The position numbers were made by a program, and so were the translations under genes. The notes under the pieces were generated by a model, which did no database searches, was not told the origin of the DNA, and was given only the letters and a program-made list of their open reading frames with translations. A stretch of 64,000 nucleotides of DNA, from positions 3,564,001-3,628,000 of the forward strand of contig NZ_CP045404.1 in NCBI RefSeq assembly GCF_009363715.1, in the 5' to 3' direction. Of this stretch, positions 29,552 to 38,792 are shown piece after piece. Numbering within the stretch: position 1 is the first letter of the stretch; every line of letters starts with the position of its first letter. Source of the stretch: Roseovarius sp. THAF9. Its GTDB lineage: Bacteria > Pseudomonadota > Alphaproteobacteria > Rhodobacterales > Rhodobacteraceae.

Positions 29552-29553
<2 letters not shown>

Positions 29554-30196
29554 AGTCGGTTACGTTTTTTTCTTGATACAAGATATTGTGGACCGGCTTG
29601 AACGAACGTCTATGGTGTGGGGTCACACCAAGATTTTCCAAAGCGGCCATGTGGCTTTTCGAGCCATAGCCCGCGTTCGTCTCCCAGCCATAGCCGGGAT
29701 ACTGTTGCGCCAAATCCCACATGAGGCGATCGCGCCTTATTTTGGCCACAATCGAGGCTGCCGAAATCGACAGACAAACCGCGTCGCCCTTGACGATCGC
29801 GTGCCCCTCGCAGGGCATGTCACGGGGCAGAAGGTTGCCATCGACCAGTGCCAGGCAGGGCGGCCGCGACAAGCTCTCCAGCGCCCGTGTCATCGCCAGC
29901 TGTGCCGCCCGCAGGATGTTGATCTCGTCGATCTCCTCGACGCTGGCATGGGCCACCGAAATCTCGGCCACCTCCACGATCGCATCGTGCAACGCCGCGC
30001 GCCGTTTCGCCGTCAGCGCCTTGGAATCGTTCAGGCCTTCGGGGATGCGCTCCGGGTCTAGGATCACCGCTGCCGCCGTCACCGGCCCGGCGAGCGGGCC
30101 ACGGCCCACCTCGTCCACACCGGCCACGCGCAGCGCGCCGGCGGCCAGCGCCTCGGTCTCGAACTGAAAATGGGGGCCATGTGCGATCGTGCTCAT
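29552..30196 (-). CDS. rnhB: Ribonuclease HII
   Basis: A 214-residue RNase HII that cuts the RNA strand of RNA-DNA hybrids and starts removal of misincorporated ribonucleotides. [16 protein letters not shown] carries the D-E-x-G-R-G active-site signature, with [54 protein letters not shown] and [10 protein letters not shown] following. The start is ATG 30196, with AGGGG upstream; the longer frame from 30220 has no better signal. It is typical for ccrM and rnhB to be neighbours in Rhodobacterales. Confidence 0.95.
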
Positions 30197-30300
30197 GGCC
30201 CCTAGTATTCGCGTTTTCATGGAAGGAAAAGAAGAGAGGTGCCCGGTGGGATGCTTTGACCCGGGCCCCTCCCTTCACTGCTCGACCGGTGCCTGCGGTC

Positions 30301-30831
30301 TTATTTCTGGTATCTGCCACCTCTGCGGTCGAAGAACCCATGCCGCTCAAGGCAGGTGCTGCCGTAAACTACGCCACGGCGGCCATTCCCGCGGGTCTGC
30401 ACCGCGCAGCGATGCGGCAGCGCGTTGAACCGCGGATAGTTGTTCAGCAGGCAGTGCCGACCATAGCCGCGCAGCACACCGCCACGGACCCGCACGTCGC
30501 GGCGACATTGCTGCGGCAGTGCAAAACGCGCGCCGTGACGCCCGCGATTGCCATAGCCGTCATGCCCGCGGCGGTACCCGCGATTGTCGTACCGGTCATG
30601 CCCGCGGCGGTGCCCATGATTGAACCGCGGCAGATGGCCTCCCTGGTGGCGCGTCACCGCGCGGTCGTCGCGGCGCTTGTCGGCGATGGCCGCGCCGATC
30701 AGCCCCAGGGCTACCGCCCCAGCCACCCATTTGGCGACATCCCTGTCACTCGCCTGAACCGGGGCCGCTGTCATCCCCGTCACGGCCAGCGCCGCGGCCA
30801 GTATCAGCGATATGAATTTCCGATGTGTCAT
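30301..30831 (-). CDS. Exported Gly/Arg/His-rich protein
   Basis: A 176-residue protein with a clear signal peptide (MTHRKFISLILAAALAV..., cleavage probably after VQA near residue 27). A second hydrophobic stretch AGAVALGLIGAAIAD follows, then a Gly/Arg/His/Tyr-rich region (NHGHRRGHDRYDN and similar) and a C-terminal part with five cysteines. ATG 30831 is selected because AAAGGA lies upstream and the signal peptide begins there; the longer frame to 31044 is upstream leader. Function unknown; the low-complexity section could bind metal. Divergent from the small gene at 31044. Confidence 0.7.
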   Translation of the reverse strand: MTHRKFISLILAAALAVTGMTAAPVQASDRDVAKWVAGAVALGLIGAAIADKRRDDRAVTRHQGGHLPRFNHGHRRGHDRYDNRGYRRGHDGYGNRGRHGARFALPQQCRRDVRVRGGVLRGYGRHCLLNNYPRFNALPHRCAVQTRGNGRRGVVYGSTCLERHGFFDRRGGRYQK

Positions 30832-31043
30832 GTCAGATCCTTTCTCTGCATTCAGCTTTGATCGGTCTCCTCCCCCGGTCATGACGTCACCGTGTCGGCC
30901 CGGGTCAGGCGATGCACCAAGGATGGGTCCAGCCGCCCCGGACAGGCAATATCGCCCGCCTGCTATCGGATAACACCGCGGAAAAGGCCGTTTGCCGCCA
31001 ACCGGATATTGAATAGCGGCGGGGATAGGCGCATCTTGGCGCA

Positions 31044-31286
31044 ATGAAACGCACGCTCCTCTCCCTCGTCGTGACGCTCGGCCTCGCCGCCGCCACGACC
31101 GGCGCCGCCCAGGCCGCCTGCTATGCCGAGTACAAGGCCAAGCGCGACACCCCGTTCGAGCTGATCTACGAGGTCGCGCAGGTCAGCGGGCCCTGTACCG
31201 TCGCCAATGCCACAGCTCAGCTTGGCGCCCGCCTGGCCGGACAAGGCCTGACCCTGCTCAAGGTCCTGTCGGTCCGCGAAGGCTAG
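31044..31286 (+). CDS. Small exported protein (80 aa)
   Basis: An 80-residue protein with a signal peptide (hydrophobic LLSLVVTLGLAAATT, cleavage likely after AQA near residue 24) and a mature part starting ACYAEYKAKR. It holds two cysteines (CYAEY and GPCTVAN) that could form a disulfide in the periplasm. Similar short proteins are common in Rhodobacterales, with no known function. It precedes the membrane protein at 31306 by 19 bp, and the two may form one operon. Confidence 0.7.
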   Translation: MKRTLLSLVVTLGLAAATTGAAQAACYAEYKAKRDTPFELIYEVAQVSGPCTVANATAQLGARLAGQGLTLLKVLSVREG

Positions 31287-31305
31287 AAGAAGGAGACTGC
31301 CGCAC

Positions 31306-32010
31306 GTGCAGGATTTGGAAACCTCCATCACCGACACCCGCCGCTCCGGCAGCCGGATCGTGCTCTTTGCCGTCGCGGCCATCGTCACGATACTTGTCGG
31401 TGCCGCGATCCTTCTGGTTCTGACCCTGCCCGACGCCAACGCCTTCAACGACAAGGTGGCCCAGATCTTCGCCGAGAACGACGCGCTGACCTCGGATGCC
31501 GAGATCAAACTTCTGGAAATCCTCGCCCTTTCCGGCACCGCCTTTTCCGAAACGCTGGGCAGCTATCGAATGCTCATCCTCGTGCTACTGATCTTCGCCA
31601 CCGCGCTGCTGGTGGCTGCGCTGGTATTCCTCGTGATGCTCGTCGGCATGAACCGCCGCCTTGCGCAGATCGAACATTCCGGCATCCAGGTCAGTTCGCT
31701 GCTCATCAGCCGCGAGGAAAACGCCGTCTACCTCAACAACATGGGCTTCAAGCTGACCGATGCGGCGATGGAAACCCTCGCCGTTCTGGCCGAGGCACGC
31801 ATGGATGACGACGTGCTTTCTGGCGCGGAGATCGAAGCGGTGATCTCGGGTCGCTCCGCCGACGACTGCGAAGAGGCCGCCGGCGCGACCCGCATCAAGC
31901 GCCTGCGCGACACGCTGGGCAACCAGATGGTCTCGGAACTGCTGGTCAAGAACATTGCCCGCCGCGGCTACATGCTGGCGATCGACAAGAAAGTCATCCG
32001 CGTGATCTGA
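31306..32010 (+). CDS. Two-helix membrane protein with C-terminal winged-helix-like domain
   Basis: The 234-residue protein has two membrane helices (about 17-40 and 88-113), with a short periplasmic loop between them. Residues about 150-234 resemble the OmpR/PhoB DNA-binding fold. TRIKRLRDTLG and the final NIARRGYMLAIDKKVIRV match the recognition-helix and RGxGY-L hairpin pattern. If so, the DNA-binding domain is C-terminal and cytoplasmic, the reverse of ToxR order. GTG 31306 is preceded by AAGGAG at 31289-31294. The winged-helix assignment is by motif similarity, not by alignment. Confidence 0.65.
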   Translation: MQDLETSITDTRRSGSRIVLFAVAAIVTILVGAAILLVLTLPDANAFNDKVAQIFAENDALTSDAEIKLLEILALSGTAFSETLGSYRMLILVLLIFATALLVAALVFLVMLVGMNRRLAQIEHSGIQVSSLLISREENAVYLNNMGFKLTDAAMETLAVLAEARMDDDVLSGAEIEAVISGRSADDCEEAAGATRIKRLRDTLGNQMVSELLVKNIARRGYMLAIDKKVIRVI

Positions 32011-32136
32011 CGCCTCCCGCGCCCTCTGGCGCGCGCTTCGCTTGCCGCGCTACCAAGAGTTGTGGAACTTCCACCACCCCCCTGCGTTTTCGACACTTAC
32101 GACTAAAAACCGAAAACGTCCAAGGGGGACAGACAT

Positions 32137-33747
32137 ATGGAGACGTGGATTGAACGGATGGGCCTGAAAACCGATCCGGTAATTTTCTCGATATCCGCCA
32201 TCTCCACCATCGTCTTCGTTCTTGCACTGGTCATCGCGCCGGAACCCATCGGCGATGCTTTCGCCGCCGGGCGCGCGTGGATCGTTTCTAACTTGGGCTG
32301 GTTCTTCATCCTCGGCGTCAACCTCTGGCTCGGTTTCCTCGTGTGGACCGCCATGAGCCGTCACGGCCATATCCGCCTCGGCCCGCGCGACTTGCGCCCC
32401 GACTACACAAACCTGTCGTGGTTCACGATGCTGTTTGCCGGCGGCATCGGCACCGTGCTGATGTTCTGGGGCGTGGCCGAACCCATGAGCCATTTCGCAA
32501 CCCCGCCACTGCCGGGGGTTGAGCCCTATTCCGAAGAAGCCGCGAAGGACGCGATTTCCATCGCCACCTATCACCTCGCCCTGCACACCTGGACGATCTT
32601 CGCCCTGCCCGGGCTCGCCTTCGCCTATTTCATCAACCGCTATGACCTGCCCGTGCGCGTCAGTTCCGTTTTCTACCCTTTGATCAAGGACCGCATCTAC
32701 GGTCCGTTGGGCAAGGCCATAGACATCGCGGCGGTTCTCGGCACGCTCTTCGGCGTCGCGGTCTCGCTCGGCCTCGGCTCGTCCCAGATCGCCGCCGGGC
32801 TATCCGCGCTCTTTGGCTGGGACTCCGGCGTTATGCTCAAGGTCGCGATCCTCGCTGTCCTGACAGCCGTGGCCGTAGTCTCCATCGTCGCGGGCCTCGA
32901 CAAGGGCGTAAAGCTGCTGTCCAACATCAACATCGGCATGGCCGTGGGCCTGATGATCTTCGTGCTGATCTGCGGCTCGACGCTCTTTTTGCTGCGCGGC
33001 ATGGTCGAAACCGTCGGGCTCTACCTCGGCAATCTGCCGCGCCTCGCGTTCTGGAACGACATGATGGCCGATATCGGCCCCAATTCCGACGGCTGGGGCT
33101 GGCAGGGCGGCTGGACGGTCTTCTATTGGGCCTGGACGGTCACGTGGTCGCCCTTCATCGGCCTTTTCGTCGCGCGCATCTCGCGCGGGCGCACGATCCG
33201 CGAATTCGTCTTCGGCGTGCTGCTGGCCCCATCGCTCTTTACTCTGATCTGGTTCTCGATCTTCGGCTGGCAGGCAATGGAGATCGACGGCATCGGCACC
33301 GCCGCGCGCGATGCCCTGGGGGACCAGGCCGGCGCGCTCAGCGATGCGGTAGCCGAGTCCGTGCCGCTCGCCATGTTCGCCTTCTTCGAAAACTTTCCCT
33401 TCGCCGACCTCGTACAGGGTATCGCCGTTCTCGTGGTCGCGATTTTCTTCGCCACATCCTCGGACTCGGCCTCGCTGGTGGTCGATATGCTCTGCACCGG
33501 CTCCCCCGATCCCGGCCCGACCCGCCAGCGCGTCTTCTGGGGCGTCTCTGAGGGGCTGGTGGCCACGATGCTGATCGTCCTCGCCGGCGACGCCGGCCTG
33601 ACCGCCCTGCAACAGGTCATCACCGTCGTGGGGCTCCCGATCTTCTGCCTAGTGTTCCTGATGATCCCGGCCCTGATCCTCGGCTTGCGCAACGAAGAGA
33701 TCAATCACATCAGCATCGGCAAGCGCCCCGGCCTGACCAAGTTCTGA
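32137..33747 (+). CDS. BCCT family betaine/choline/carnitine transporter
   Basis: A 536-residue, 12-helix secondary transporter for quaternary ammonium osmolytes such as glycine betaine or choline. The family signature [20 protein letters not shown], with the tryptophan/aromatic substrate box, is followed by [27 protein letters not shown] stands where most members have MFYGVAEP. A ribosome-binding site AAGGGGGA precedes ATG 32137. Such carriers serve osmoprotection or methylated-amine use in marine bacteria. The stop is 8 bp from the terminal inverted repeat-like end of an IS3 remnant. Confidence 0.93.
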   Translation: METWIERMGLKTDPVIFSISAISTIVFVLALVIAPEPIGDAFAAGRAWIVSNLGWFFILGVNLWLGFLVWTAMSRHGHIRLGPRDLRPDYTNLSWFTMLFAGGIGTVLMFWGVAEPMSHFATPPLPGVEPYSEEAAKDAISIATYHLALHTWTIFALPGLAFAYFINRYDLPVRVSSVFYPLIKDRIYGPLGKAIDIAAVLGTLFGVAVSLGLGSSQIAAGLSALFGWDSGVMLKVAILAVLTAVAVVSIVAGLDKGVKLLSNINIGMAVGLMIFVLICGSTLFLLRGMVETVGLYLGNLPRLAFWNDMMADIGPNSDGWGWQGGWTVFYWAWTVTWSPFIGLFVARISRGRTIREFVFGVLLAPSLFTLIWFSIFGWQAMEIDGIGTAARDALGDQAGALSDAVAESVPLAMFAFFENFPFADLVQGIAVLVVAIFFATSSDSASLVVDMLCTGSPDPGPTRQRVFWGVSEGLVATMLIVLAGDAGLTALQQVITVVGLPIFCLVFLMIPALILGLRNEEINHISIGKRPGLTKF

Positions 33748-33754
33748 CAATGTG

Positions 33755-34359
33755 TGACCTGCCACTGAACTTTCATCTAGCCGGAACCGGAGCTCATTGG
33801 GTTGATACGCCTCGCCTATTGGCGCAGGTGGAGCAACCGACATCCATAAGGATCTTTCAGATGCCGCAGCGCGGGTTTCGGTTGCTGTGGTGAGGTATTC
33901 GGCGAATGCCTTTGGTGTCTGATAGCCAAGCGCCGAATGCAGACGTGTTTCGTTGAAGTCGGTCGCCCAGGTCCGGATCACGGCGCGGGCATGGGCCATG
34001 TTGCGGAACATGGTCTCGTTCAGGAGTTCGCCGCGCAGGAGCCAGTTGAAACCTTCGACGAAGCCGTTCTGCATGGGCTTGCCCGGCGCGATGTGATGCC
34101 ATTCAAGCTTGCGCACCATGGCCAAGGTTAAGATCGCGTTACTGGTCAGTTCGGTGCCTTTATCAATGATGATCATGCCAGACGTTCCGCGGCGTTCGAT
34201 CAGCGTCGCCAATTCCCGCGCAACACGCCGCCCGGAGATCGATGTATCCGGGATCGCCACTAAGCATTCCCGGGCGACATCTTCGACCGCGTTCAGGATG
34301 CGGAACCGCCGGCCAAAAGCGAACTGGTCATGGACGAAATCCAAAGGCCATCGGGCGTT
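33755..34359 (-). pseudogene. IS3-family transposase (OrfB) remnant, 5' truncated
   Basis: The minus-strand frame encodes the DDE integrase core of an IS3-family Orf[44 protein letters not shown] (normally [10 protein letters not shown]), [16 protein letters not shown] and [14 protein letters not shown]. The N-terminal helix-turn-helix half and OrfA are absent. The frame has no own stop and reads on into the 3' end of the BCCT gene. The element's end seems to start at 33755 (TGACCTGCC...), typical of IS3-group inverted repeats. The three acidic residues survive but flanking residues are altered, so it is probably dead. Confidence 0.8.
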
Positions 34360-34370
34360 TGTTTGACCGC

Positions 34371-34502
34371 CGGAAGTTCAAGACCAACGCTGAGCCGCGG
34401 GGTGCCTGTTTTGAGTTCATTGAAGGATGGTACACCTCCTCGCGTTGACACTCAGCTTTGGCATACAAGTCGCCGATCAACTGCGAAAGGACCGCCGCTT
34501 AA
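34371..34502 (+). pseudogene. Second IS3-family OrfB fragment, opposite orientation, with nonsense codon
   Basis: On the plus strand the frame reads KTNAEP-RGACFEFIEGWY, then an in-frame TGA at 34446-34448, then HSALAYKSPINCERTAA and TAA (34500-34502). This matches the C-terminal tail of IS3-family OrfB, where the intact text is FEFIEGxYN-x-RRHSALGYxSPxxxER. The TGA stands where a CGA arginine is expected, a single C-to-T change. A sequence resembling a right terminal repeat (ACCGGGAGAGTTCCA) ends near 34552. Only about 45 codons remain. It abuts the other remnant at about 34360-34371. Confidence 0.7.
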
Positions 34503-34648
34503 AAGCTGGAATCTCTAAGCCCATAATCGTCTCTGAAACCGGGAGAGTTCCAATGCGCCGCATGGGCCATATCCATTCTACTTGCTTTTTCGCAAGACAG
34601 GGGTTTTTCGCAGCCCATTCTACAGTGCGCCCGGCTTCCAATTCCGAG

Positions 34649-34680
34649 GCGGATAATTTGTCGCATTTTGCATTATCCGC
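34649..34680 (-). terminator. Inverted repeat downstream of the TPR gene, possible terminator
   Basis: Perfect 9-bp arms GCGGATAAT (34649-34657) and ATTATCCGC (34672-34680) with a 14-nt loop lie 21 bp past the stop of the TPR gene at 34701. No T tract follows, so it may act as a Rho-dependent pause, an mRNA 3' stabiliser or a protein-binding site. Confidence 0.45.
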
Positions 34681-34700
34681 TTATACGCTCGGCAGTATCG

Positions 34701-37136
34701 TCAGTTGAGCTCCATGTTCAGCCGTTCAAGCTGTACTTCGAGGTTTTCTGTGAAAGGTCTGCTGCGTCGTTCATTCCGCAGAAGCTCGGATGCTTTCCTG
34801 TATTGGTGAAGAGCTTCTTTCTTTTGTCCGAGGGACAAATAGACCTCGGCCAAATGATACTGCACTTCTGGATCTGAAACCAAAGCTCCGGCGGCGTCTT
34901 CAAGGTACTCGAGTGCCTCAGCGTCGTTGCCAAGCTTATGGGAGATCCATCCATAAGTGTCCTGAAACTGAGGTACCTCCGTGCCGCGCAACCGGCTCGC
35001 GATAGCAAAGGCACGTTCCAGGCTCACCCTGTCGCTGTGGTGGTTGGCCAAGAGGCTGGCAAGGTTGTTGGCGATCACCACGGAGGTGCTGTCGGTGGCA
35101 TACAGATCCTTGTAGATAGCGATCGCCCGGTCGACGTCGCCTTGCTCCTCGGCTTCTCCAGCGGCGGCCCAGTTGAGCTTGGTGCTGGCGGGGAGCGCCT
35201 CGAGCGACCGGGCCAGCACAGATGACGCAGCATCGGCGTCACCCTGTCGGCGGTGCAGCTTGTAGAGCGTAAGCCAGACCGCCTCGGCCTTCGGAATGCC
35301 CGCAAGGATCCCTTCTAGTGCGTTGATCGCTTCATCCAATTGCCCGCTTTCGATCAGGCTGACAGCACGCAGATATTGCAGGGTCGGGTTGTCAGGATCC
35401 TTTGCCAGAAGGTCATTTGCGTATCGCAGCGCGCCAGCAGTGTCGCCTTCGGTCAGTCGCAGACGAACGATCGCGGGCGCGGCCTTGAGCGTCGCGCCGT
35501 CTTCGGCAAGCCCCAGCAGGAAATCCTCGAGCTCTTGGGCCCGGTTGCGCGCGGCGAGGCTTCTTGCAGTCAGTTCGTGGGCAAAGTTCTGTGCCGTCTC
35601 GCCTTCCTGTTTTTTCAGTGTCGAGATGACATGCGCACTCCGAGCCCAGTCCTCCATGCGCACGTAAAGGTCCCCCAGTGTGGCGAGAAGGTTCAGATGT
35701 CCAGGCTGCATACGGAGGGCAGACAACAGTACCTCCTCGGCTGCCAATAGTTTGTCGCCGCCCATTAGATACCTTGCATAGCGCAAGCTCTCTTCGGGGG
35801 AGAAGAGCGACGCTTCGAAGGCAAGAGACAGCATGTTACCCATTAAATCCGCATCGCCGGCGCGTTCATATGCGGCAGCCATGAGAGACATGGTGTCGGC
35901 GTCGCGCGGTGCGAAATCCAGCGCCGTGCGGAGTTGAATGATCGCCTCGGCAGGACGGTCTTCCTCAATAAGCCACTCGGCCTTGATTTTGAGTGCATCG
36001 ATTTGACCCGGATCAGCAGCCAGTACCTCCTCCACAAGCGTTTTAGCGCTACCGATGGCACCTGTTACGAATTGCATTTCCGCCAGCGTAACCTTGATGC
36101 TGTTGGTCCTGTCAGATGGTTCGGCATCTTGTAGGATTTTCTGCATTCCGGTTATGGCCGCCGAATGCTTGCCGGTTTCAAAAGCCAGTTCCGCTCGCGC
36201 AGCCTGCAGTAGCCGCGGGTCCAGTGGCGGATCCTGAAGAAGCCTGTCGATTTCGTCGATCGCTACTGATGGACCGGCATATGTTCTCAGGAAGGCGATA
36301 AGGTCGGTCGTCGTGTCGTGCAGGTCCGCCGTCTCCGCGTTCTCGAGGCGATATCGAAGATAAGCTTCGGCGGCGTTAATCCGGCCCTGAGAGATGTGGC
36401 GCGCGATGAGAACCTTATGCAGGCCTTGGTCGGGATACCGCGCGACCAAGGCCTCCAGTTGGGCGATCACGTCGCTCTCGCGCCCCAGCTCTTCAAGCAC
36501 GCCCAGGCGTTGCCGGAAAAGTTCGAAATTGTCTGCCTGCTCTAGGCCATTGTCGATAGCAGTCAGGGCCGCAGGCCAGTCCCTATTTCGGATAAGGTTG
36601 CTGATGACGACCTGACGCGCAATTGTCAGTGTTGGATCACCGGCCAGCAAAGCACTCGCGCGATCGACCGCAGCCGCGGTCTCTGTGCGGTTTTCTGCGA
36701 GCAGAGCACTACGGTAATCGAGACCTGCCCGCAGCGAGAGTAGCAGCGGATCGGACGGAGCCAGTCTTTCGGCAATCGCGAGATGACGCGCCGCTTCATC
36801 CCAATCGCGGAGATCTGTTGCCAAGCGGGCTAGTGCACGACGACTGGCAAGATGCTCGGGGTCCTGTTCGATCAGACGGAGGTACTGCGCATAGGCTTCT
36901 TCGACATGGCCCCGGCGCTCCTGCGCTTCGGCATAGGCAAGCTGCGCGCCAGTATGCGTCTCGTTGAGCTTGAAGACGTTTCGGAACTCGACAAGGGCTC
37001 TGTCCACGTCCCCTTCTGCAAGAAGAGCCAGCCCTTTCTCAAAATGCTTTTCAGCCCGCTTTTCGGCCGAGTCGCAGGCTGCGAGAAAAAGGAACACTAC
37101 CAGCACCGCCCCGAGGGACATCATGCGCTTGAGCAT
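34701..37136 (-). CDS. prsT: PEP-CTERM-system TPR-repeat lipoprotein (PrsT type)
   Basis: The 811-residue protein has a lipoprotein signal peptide ending in LFLAAC (lipobox, Cys near residue 20). About twenty tetratricopeptide repeats fill the rest, for example HFEKGLALLAEGDVDRALVEF and ALRYANDLLAKDPDNPTLQYL. This matches the PEP-CTERM TPR lipoproteins encoded with exosortase and EPS genes, which are thought to guide polysaccharide or protein across the envelope in Gram-negatives; members are usually 800-950 residues. It is followed on the same strand by IS debris and preceded by the priming transferase with a 68-bp gap. Confidence 0.85.
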   Translation of the reverse strand: MLKRMMSLGAVLVVFLFLAACDSAEKRAEKHFEKGLALLAEGDVDRALVEFRNVFKLNETHTGAQLAYAEAQERRGHVEEAYAQYLRLIEQDPEHLASRRALARLATDLRDWDEAARHLAIAERLAPSDPLLLSLRAGLDYRSALLAENRTETAAAVDRASALLAGDPTLTIARQVVISNLIRNRDWPAALTAIDNGLEQADNFELFRQRLGVLEELGRESDVIAQLEALVARYPDQGLHKVLIARHISQGRINAAEAYLRYRLENAETADLHDTTTDLIAFLRTYAGPSVAIDEIDRLLQDPPLDPRLLQAARAELAFETGKHSAAITGMQKILQDAEPSDRTNSIKVTLAEMQFVTGAIGSAKTLVEEVLAADPGQIDALKIKAEWLIEEDRPAEAIIQLRTALDFAPRDADTMSLMAAAYERAGDADLMGNMLSLAFEASLFSPEESLRYARYLMGGDKLLAAEEVLLSALRMQPGHLNLLATLGDLYVRMEDWARSAHVISTLKKQEGETAQNFAHELTARSLAARNRAQELEDFLLGLAEDGATLKAAPAIVRLRLTEGDTAGALRYANDLLAKDPDNPTLQYLRAVSLIESGQLDEAINALEGILAGIPKAEAVWLTLYKLHRRQGDADAASSVLARSLEALPASTKLNWAAAGEAEEQGDVDRAIAIYKDLYATDSTSVVIANNLASLLANHHSDRVSLERAFAIASRLRGTEVPQFQDTYGWISHKLGNDAEALEYLEDAAGALVSDPEVQYHLAEVYLSLGQKKEALHQYRKASELLRNERRSRPFTENLEVQLERLNMELN

Positions 37137-37204
37137 AAAAGGTTTCCCGTCTGTTCTTTCGTGTCCGGCGTCGTCCCTTTTCTGCCAAACACCTACAGCC
37201 TAGT

Positions 37205-37900
37205 TCAGCATCCGGTCGCGCGAAAGACAACCCCGACAGTTCGCATCAGCAGGTGGATGTCCGTTTTGAATGACATCGCGTCGAGATATGCAATGTCGAA
37301 CTTCGCGCGATCTGCGAAAGTACAATGGTTCCGATCCGACACTTGCCACAGTCCGGTTATGCCCGGACGCATACGCGTATAAATGTCCATTCTCGGATAA
37401 AGCTGATCTTGGCCTGTCATCATCGGACGAGGTCCGACCAACGACATATCTCCCTTGAGCACGTTCCAAAGCTGCGGAAGCTCGTCCATAGAGCTTTTGC
37501 GAAGGGCATGACCAATACGCGTGATCCGAGGATCGTGCGTCAGCTTCTGCTTGATGTCCCACTCTAGGCGCGCATCCGGGTTTGAAGCCAGGTAAGCCTC
37601 GAGCGTCGCATCCGCGTGTGGGACCATGGTACGCAGCTTCATCATGAAGAAGATGCGGCCATTCTTGCCGATCCGCGGTTGCCAATAAAACGGGTTGCGT
37701 CCGTCCAGAGCCACAGCCAATGCGAAAAGCGCTATCAGCGGCACAACGATGGGCAGCGACAGACCGACGAGCAGCACGTCGAATACACGCTTGAAAAAAT
37801 GTGAATAAAATCCGACCCGACCTTCGAAGGACCTAACGACAAGGCCTTTGCCCGGACCTATTCCCTTCGGAACAAAAGTGCTTTCAAATTTTACAGTCAT
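37205..37900 (-). CDS. Undecaprenyl-phosphate sugar phosphotransferase (ExoY/WcaJ-type, short)
   Basis: A 231-residue bacterial sugar transferase (PF02397 type) that loads the first sugar-1-phosphate onto undecaprenyl phosphate to start repeat-unit synthesis. One N-terminal membrane hairpin (FKRVFDVLLVGLSLPIVVPLIAL) is followed by the catalytic region: NPFYWQPRIGKNGRIFFMMKLRTM, SSMDELPQLWNVLKGDMSLVGPRP and RPGITGLWQVSDRNH. It lacks the large N-terminal domain of WcaJ/WbaP. It is the gene directly downstream of the long AT-rich regulatory tract, which suggests it is the control point of the EPS locus. Confidence 0.93.
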   Translation of the reverse strand: MTVKFESTFVPKGIGPGKGLVVRSFEGRVGFYSHFFKRVFDVLLVGLSLPIVVPLIALFALAVALDGRNPFYWQPRIGKNGRIFFMMKLRTMVPHADATLEAYLASNPDARLEWDIKQKLTHDPRITRIGHALRKSSMDELPQLWNVLKGDMSLVGPRPMMTGQDQLYPRMDIYTRMRPGITGLWQVSDRNHCTFADRAKFDIAYLDAMSFKTDIHLLMRTVGVVFRATGC

Positions 37901-38792
37901 GACAATTTACGCCTAATTGCTAGAGCTATGGATAAGGAACCGGACAGCATCCGGAGAAGTGGTCTCTAATTTCCTAAAATAAGACACAATACCGACAACC
38001 TTTTGTCGAAGATACCTTTTACGATTGAGTAGTTCCCCTTGTGTAATAAGTTAACCGATGAAAGGCGTCCGCCAAAGAAATTTACGCGTACAACTAGGGC
38101 ATAACCTTCAAAATTCTCGATATTTTTTCATTTAAGGTACTGAAATTTAATAATTTTTTCAAAATTAAATTAGGTTAACAAAAGTCTAATTCTTAATCGA
38201 TTGTTCGGGATTTAACAACCCTTCAACACGCGCTGGTATCATCTCGACCCAGGTCGATAATCAGAGGTTGTGCAGAGTATGCGAATCACAGTTTTCCTCG
38301 AGTTCATGTGCGTGTTTCTGGTCGTGTGATCTGGCGCGGGCGAAATAAGGCAAACATGTGCAAAACAATCGTCTTGGGAAACAATGGTCTTGGGAATATG
38401 AGACTTAAATCGCTTAACTTTAAATCTTGATGCATGGCCTTGTCCGGTAAACAACTCCGATAAATCCAGTCCCGTTCCGCTATAGAGCTAATGTCGGTAT
38501 CAATTCGGCCAACCCAATCTGGACGCATATTTCGTCATCGGGCTAGTGCGGATTACAAAAACAGTGGTTAAGTAACCTATACATCCTTTCAAATGAGGGT
38601 AAGCCTGCTTAATAAACCGCAAGCTGCCCTGTCCTTCAAAAATAGGTCGAACTAGGTCTTCCAAGTCTAGTAATTGTTCAAGTGGGCGTATCTTACAAAC
38701 GCACCCGCTAGCTGACAGCGACACCTTAAATCAATTAACATCACACCGAGCTTCACACGTAACGTCGGCCCGAACCGGAGTAAGTTTTCAGC
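37901..38792. other. Long non-coding AT-rich tract upstream of the priming transferase
   Basis: Nearly 900 bp without a supportable gene. The part from about 37960 to 38240 is strikingly AT-rich against the GC-rich rest of the window, with runs of A and T. A 16-bp direct repeat lies at 38365-38396. A 74-codon GTG-initiated frame on the minus strand (38500-38724, containing LEQLLDLEDLVRPIFEGQGSL) looks weakly protein-like but has no ribosome-binding site and no recognised family; it may be a decayed gene. The tract should hold the promoter(s) of the priming transferase gene and possibly a silencer target such as MucR/Ros-type AT-rich sites (inference). Confidence 0.6.
38365..38396. repeat. Tandem 16-bp direct repeat
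   Basis: Two adjacent 16-bp units, ACAATCGTCTTGGGAA (38365-38380) and ACAATGGTCTTGGGAA (38381-38396), differ by one base. They lie about 465-500 bp upstream of the priming transferase start. The spacing is one and a half helical turns per unit, so a tandem-binding regulator is possible, but a simple duplication is equally likely. Confidence 0.75.

Noticed and set aside
38160-38180. TTAA-N6-TTAA resembling a CtrA box in the AT-rich tract
   Set aside because: Spacing is 6, not the 7 expected for CtrA, and TTAA is common in such AT-rich DNA.
38500-38724. Protein-like 74-codon minus-strand frame in the long intergenic tract
   Set aside because: GTG start without Shine-Dalgarno, no recognised family, in a region that is otherwise non-coding; at best a gene remnant.
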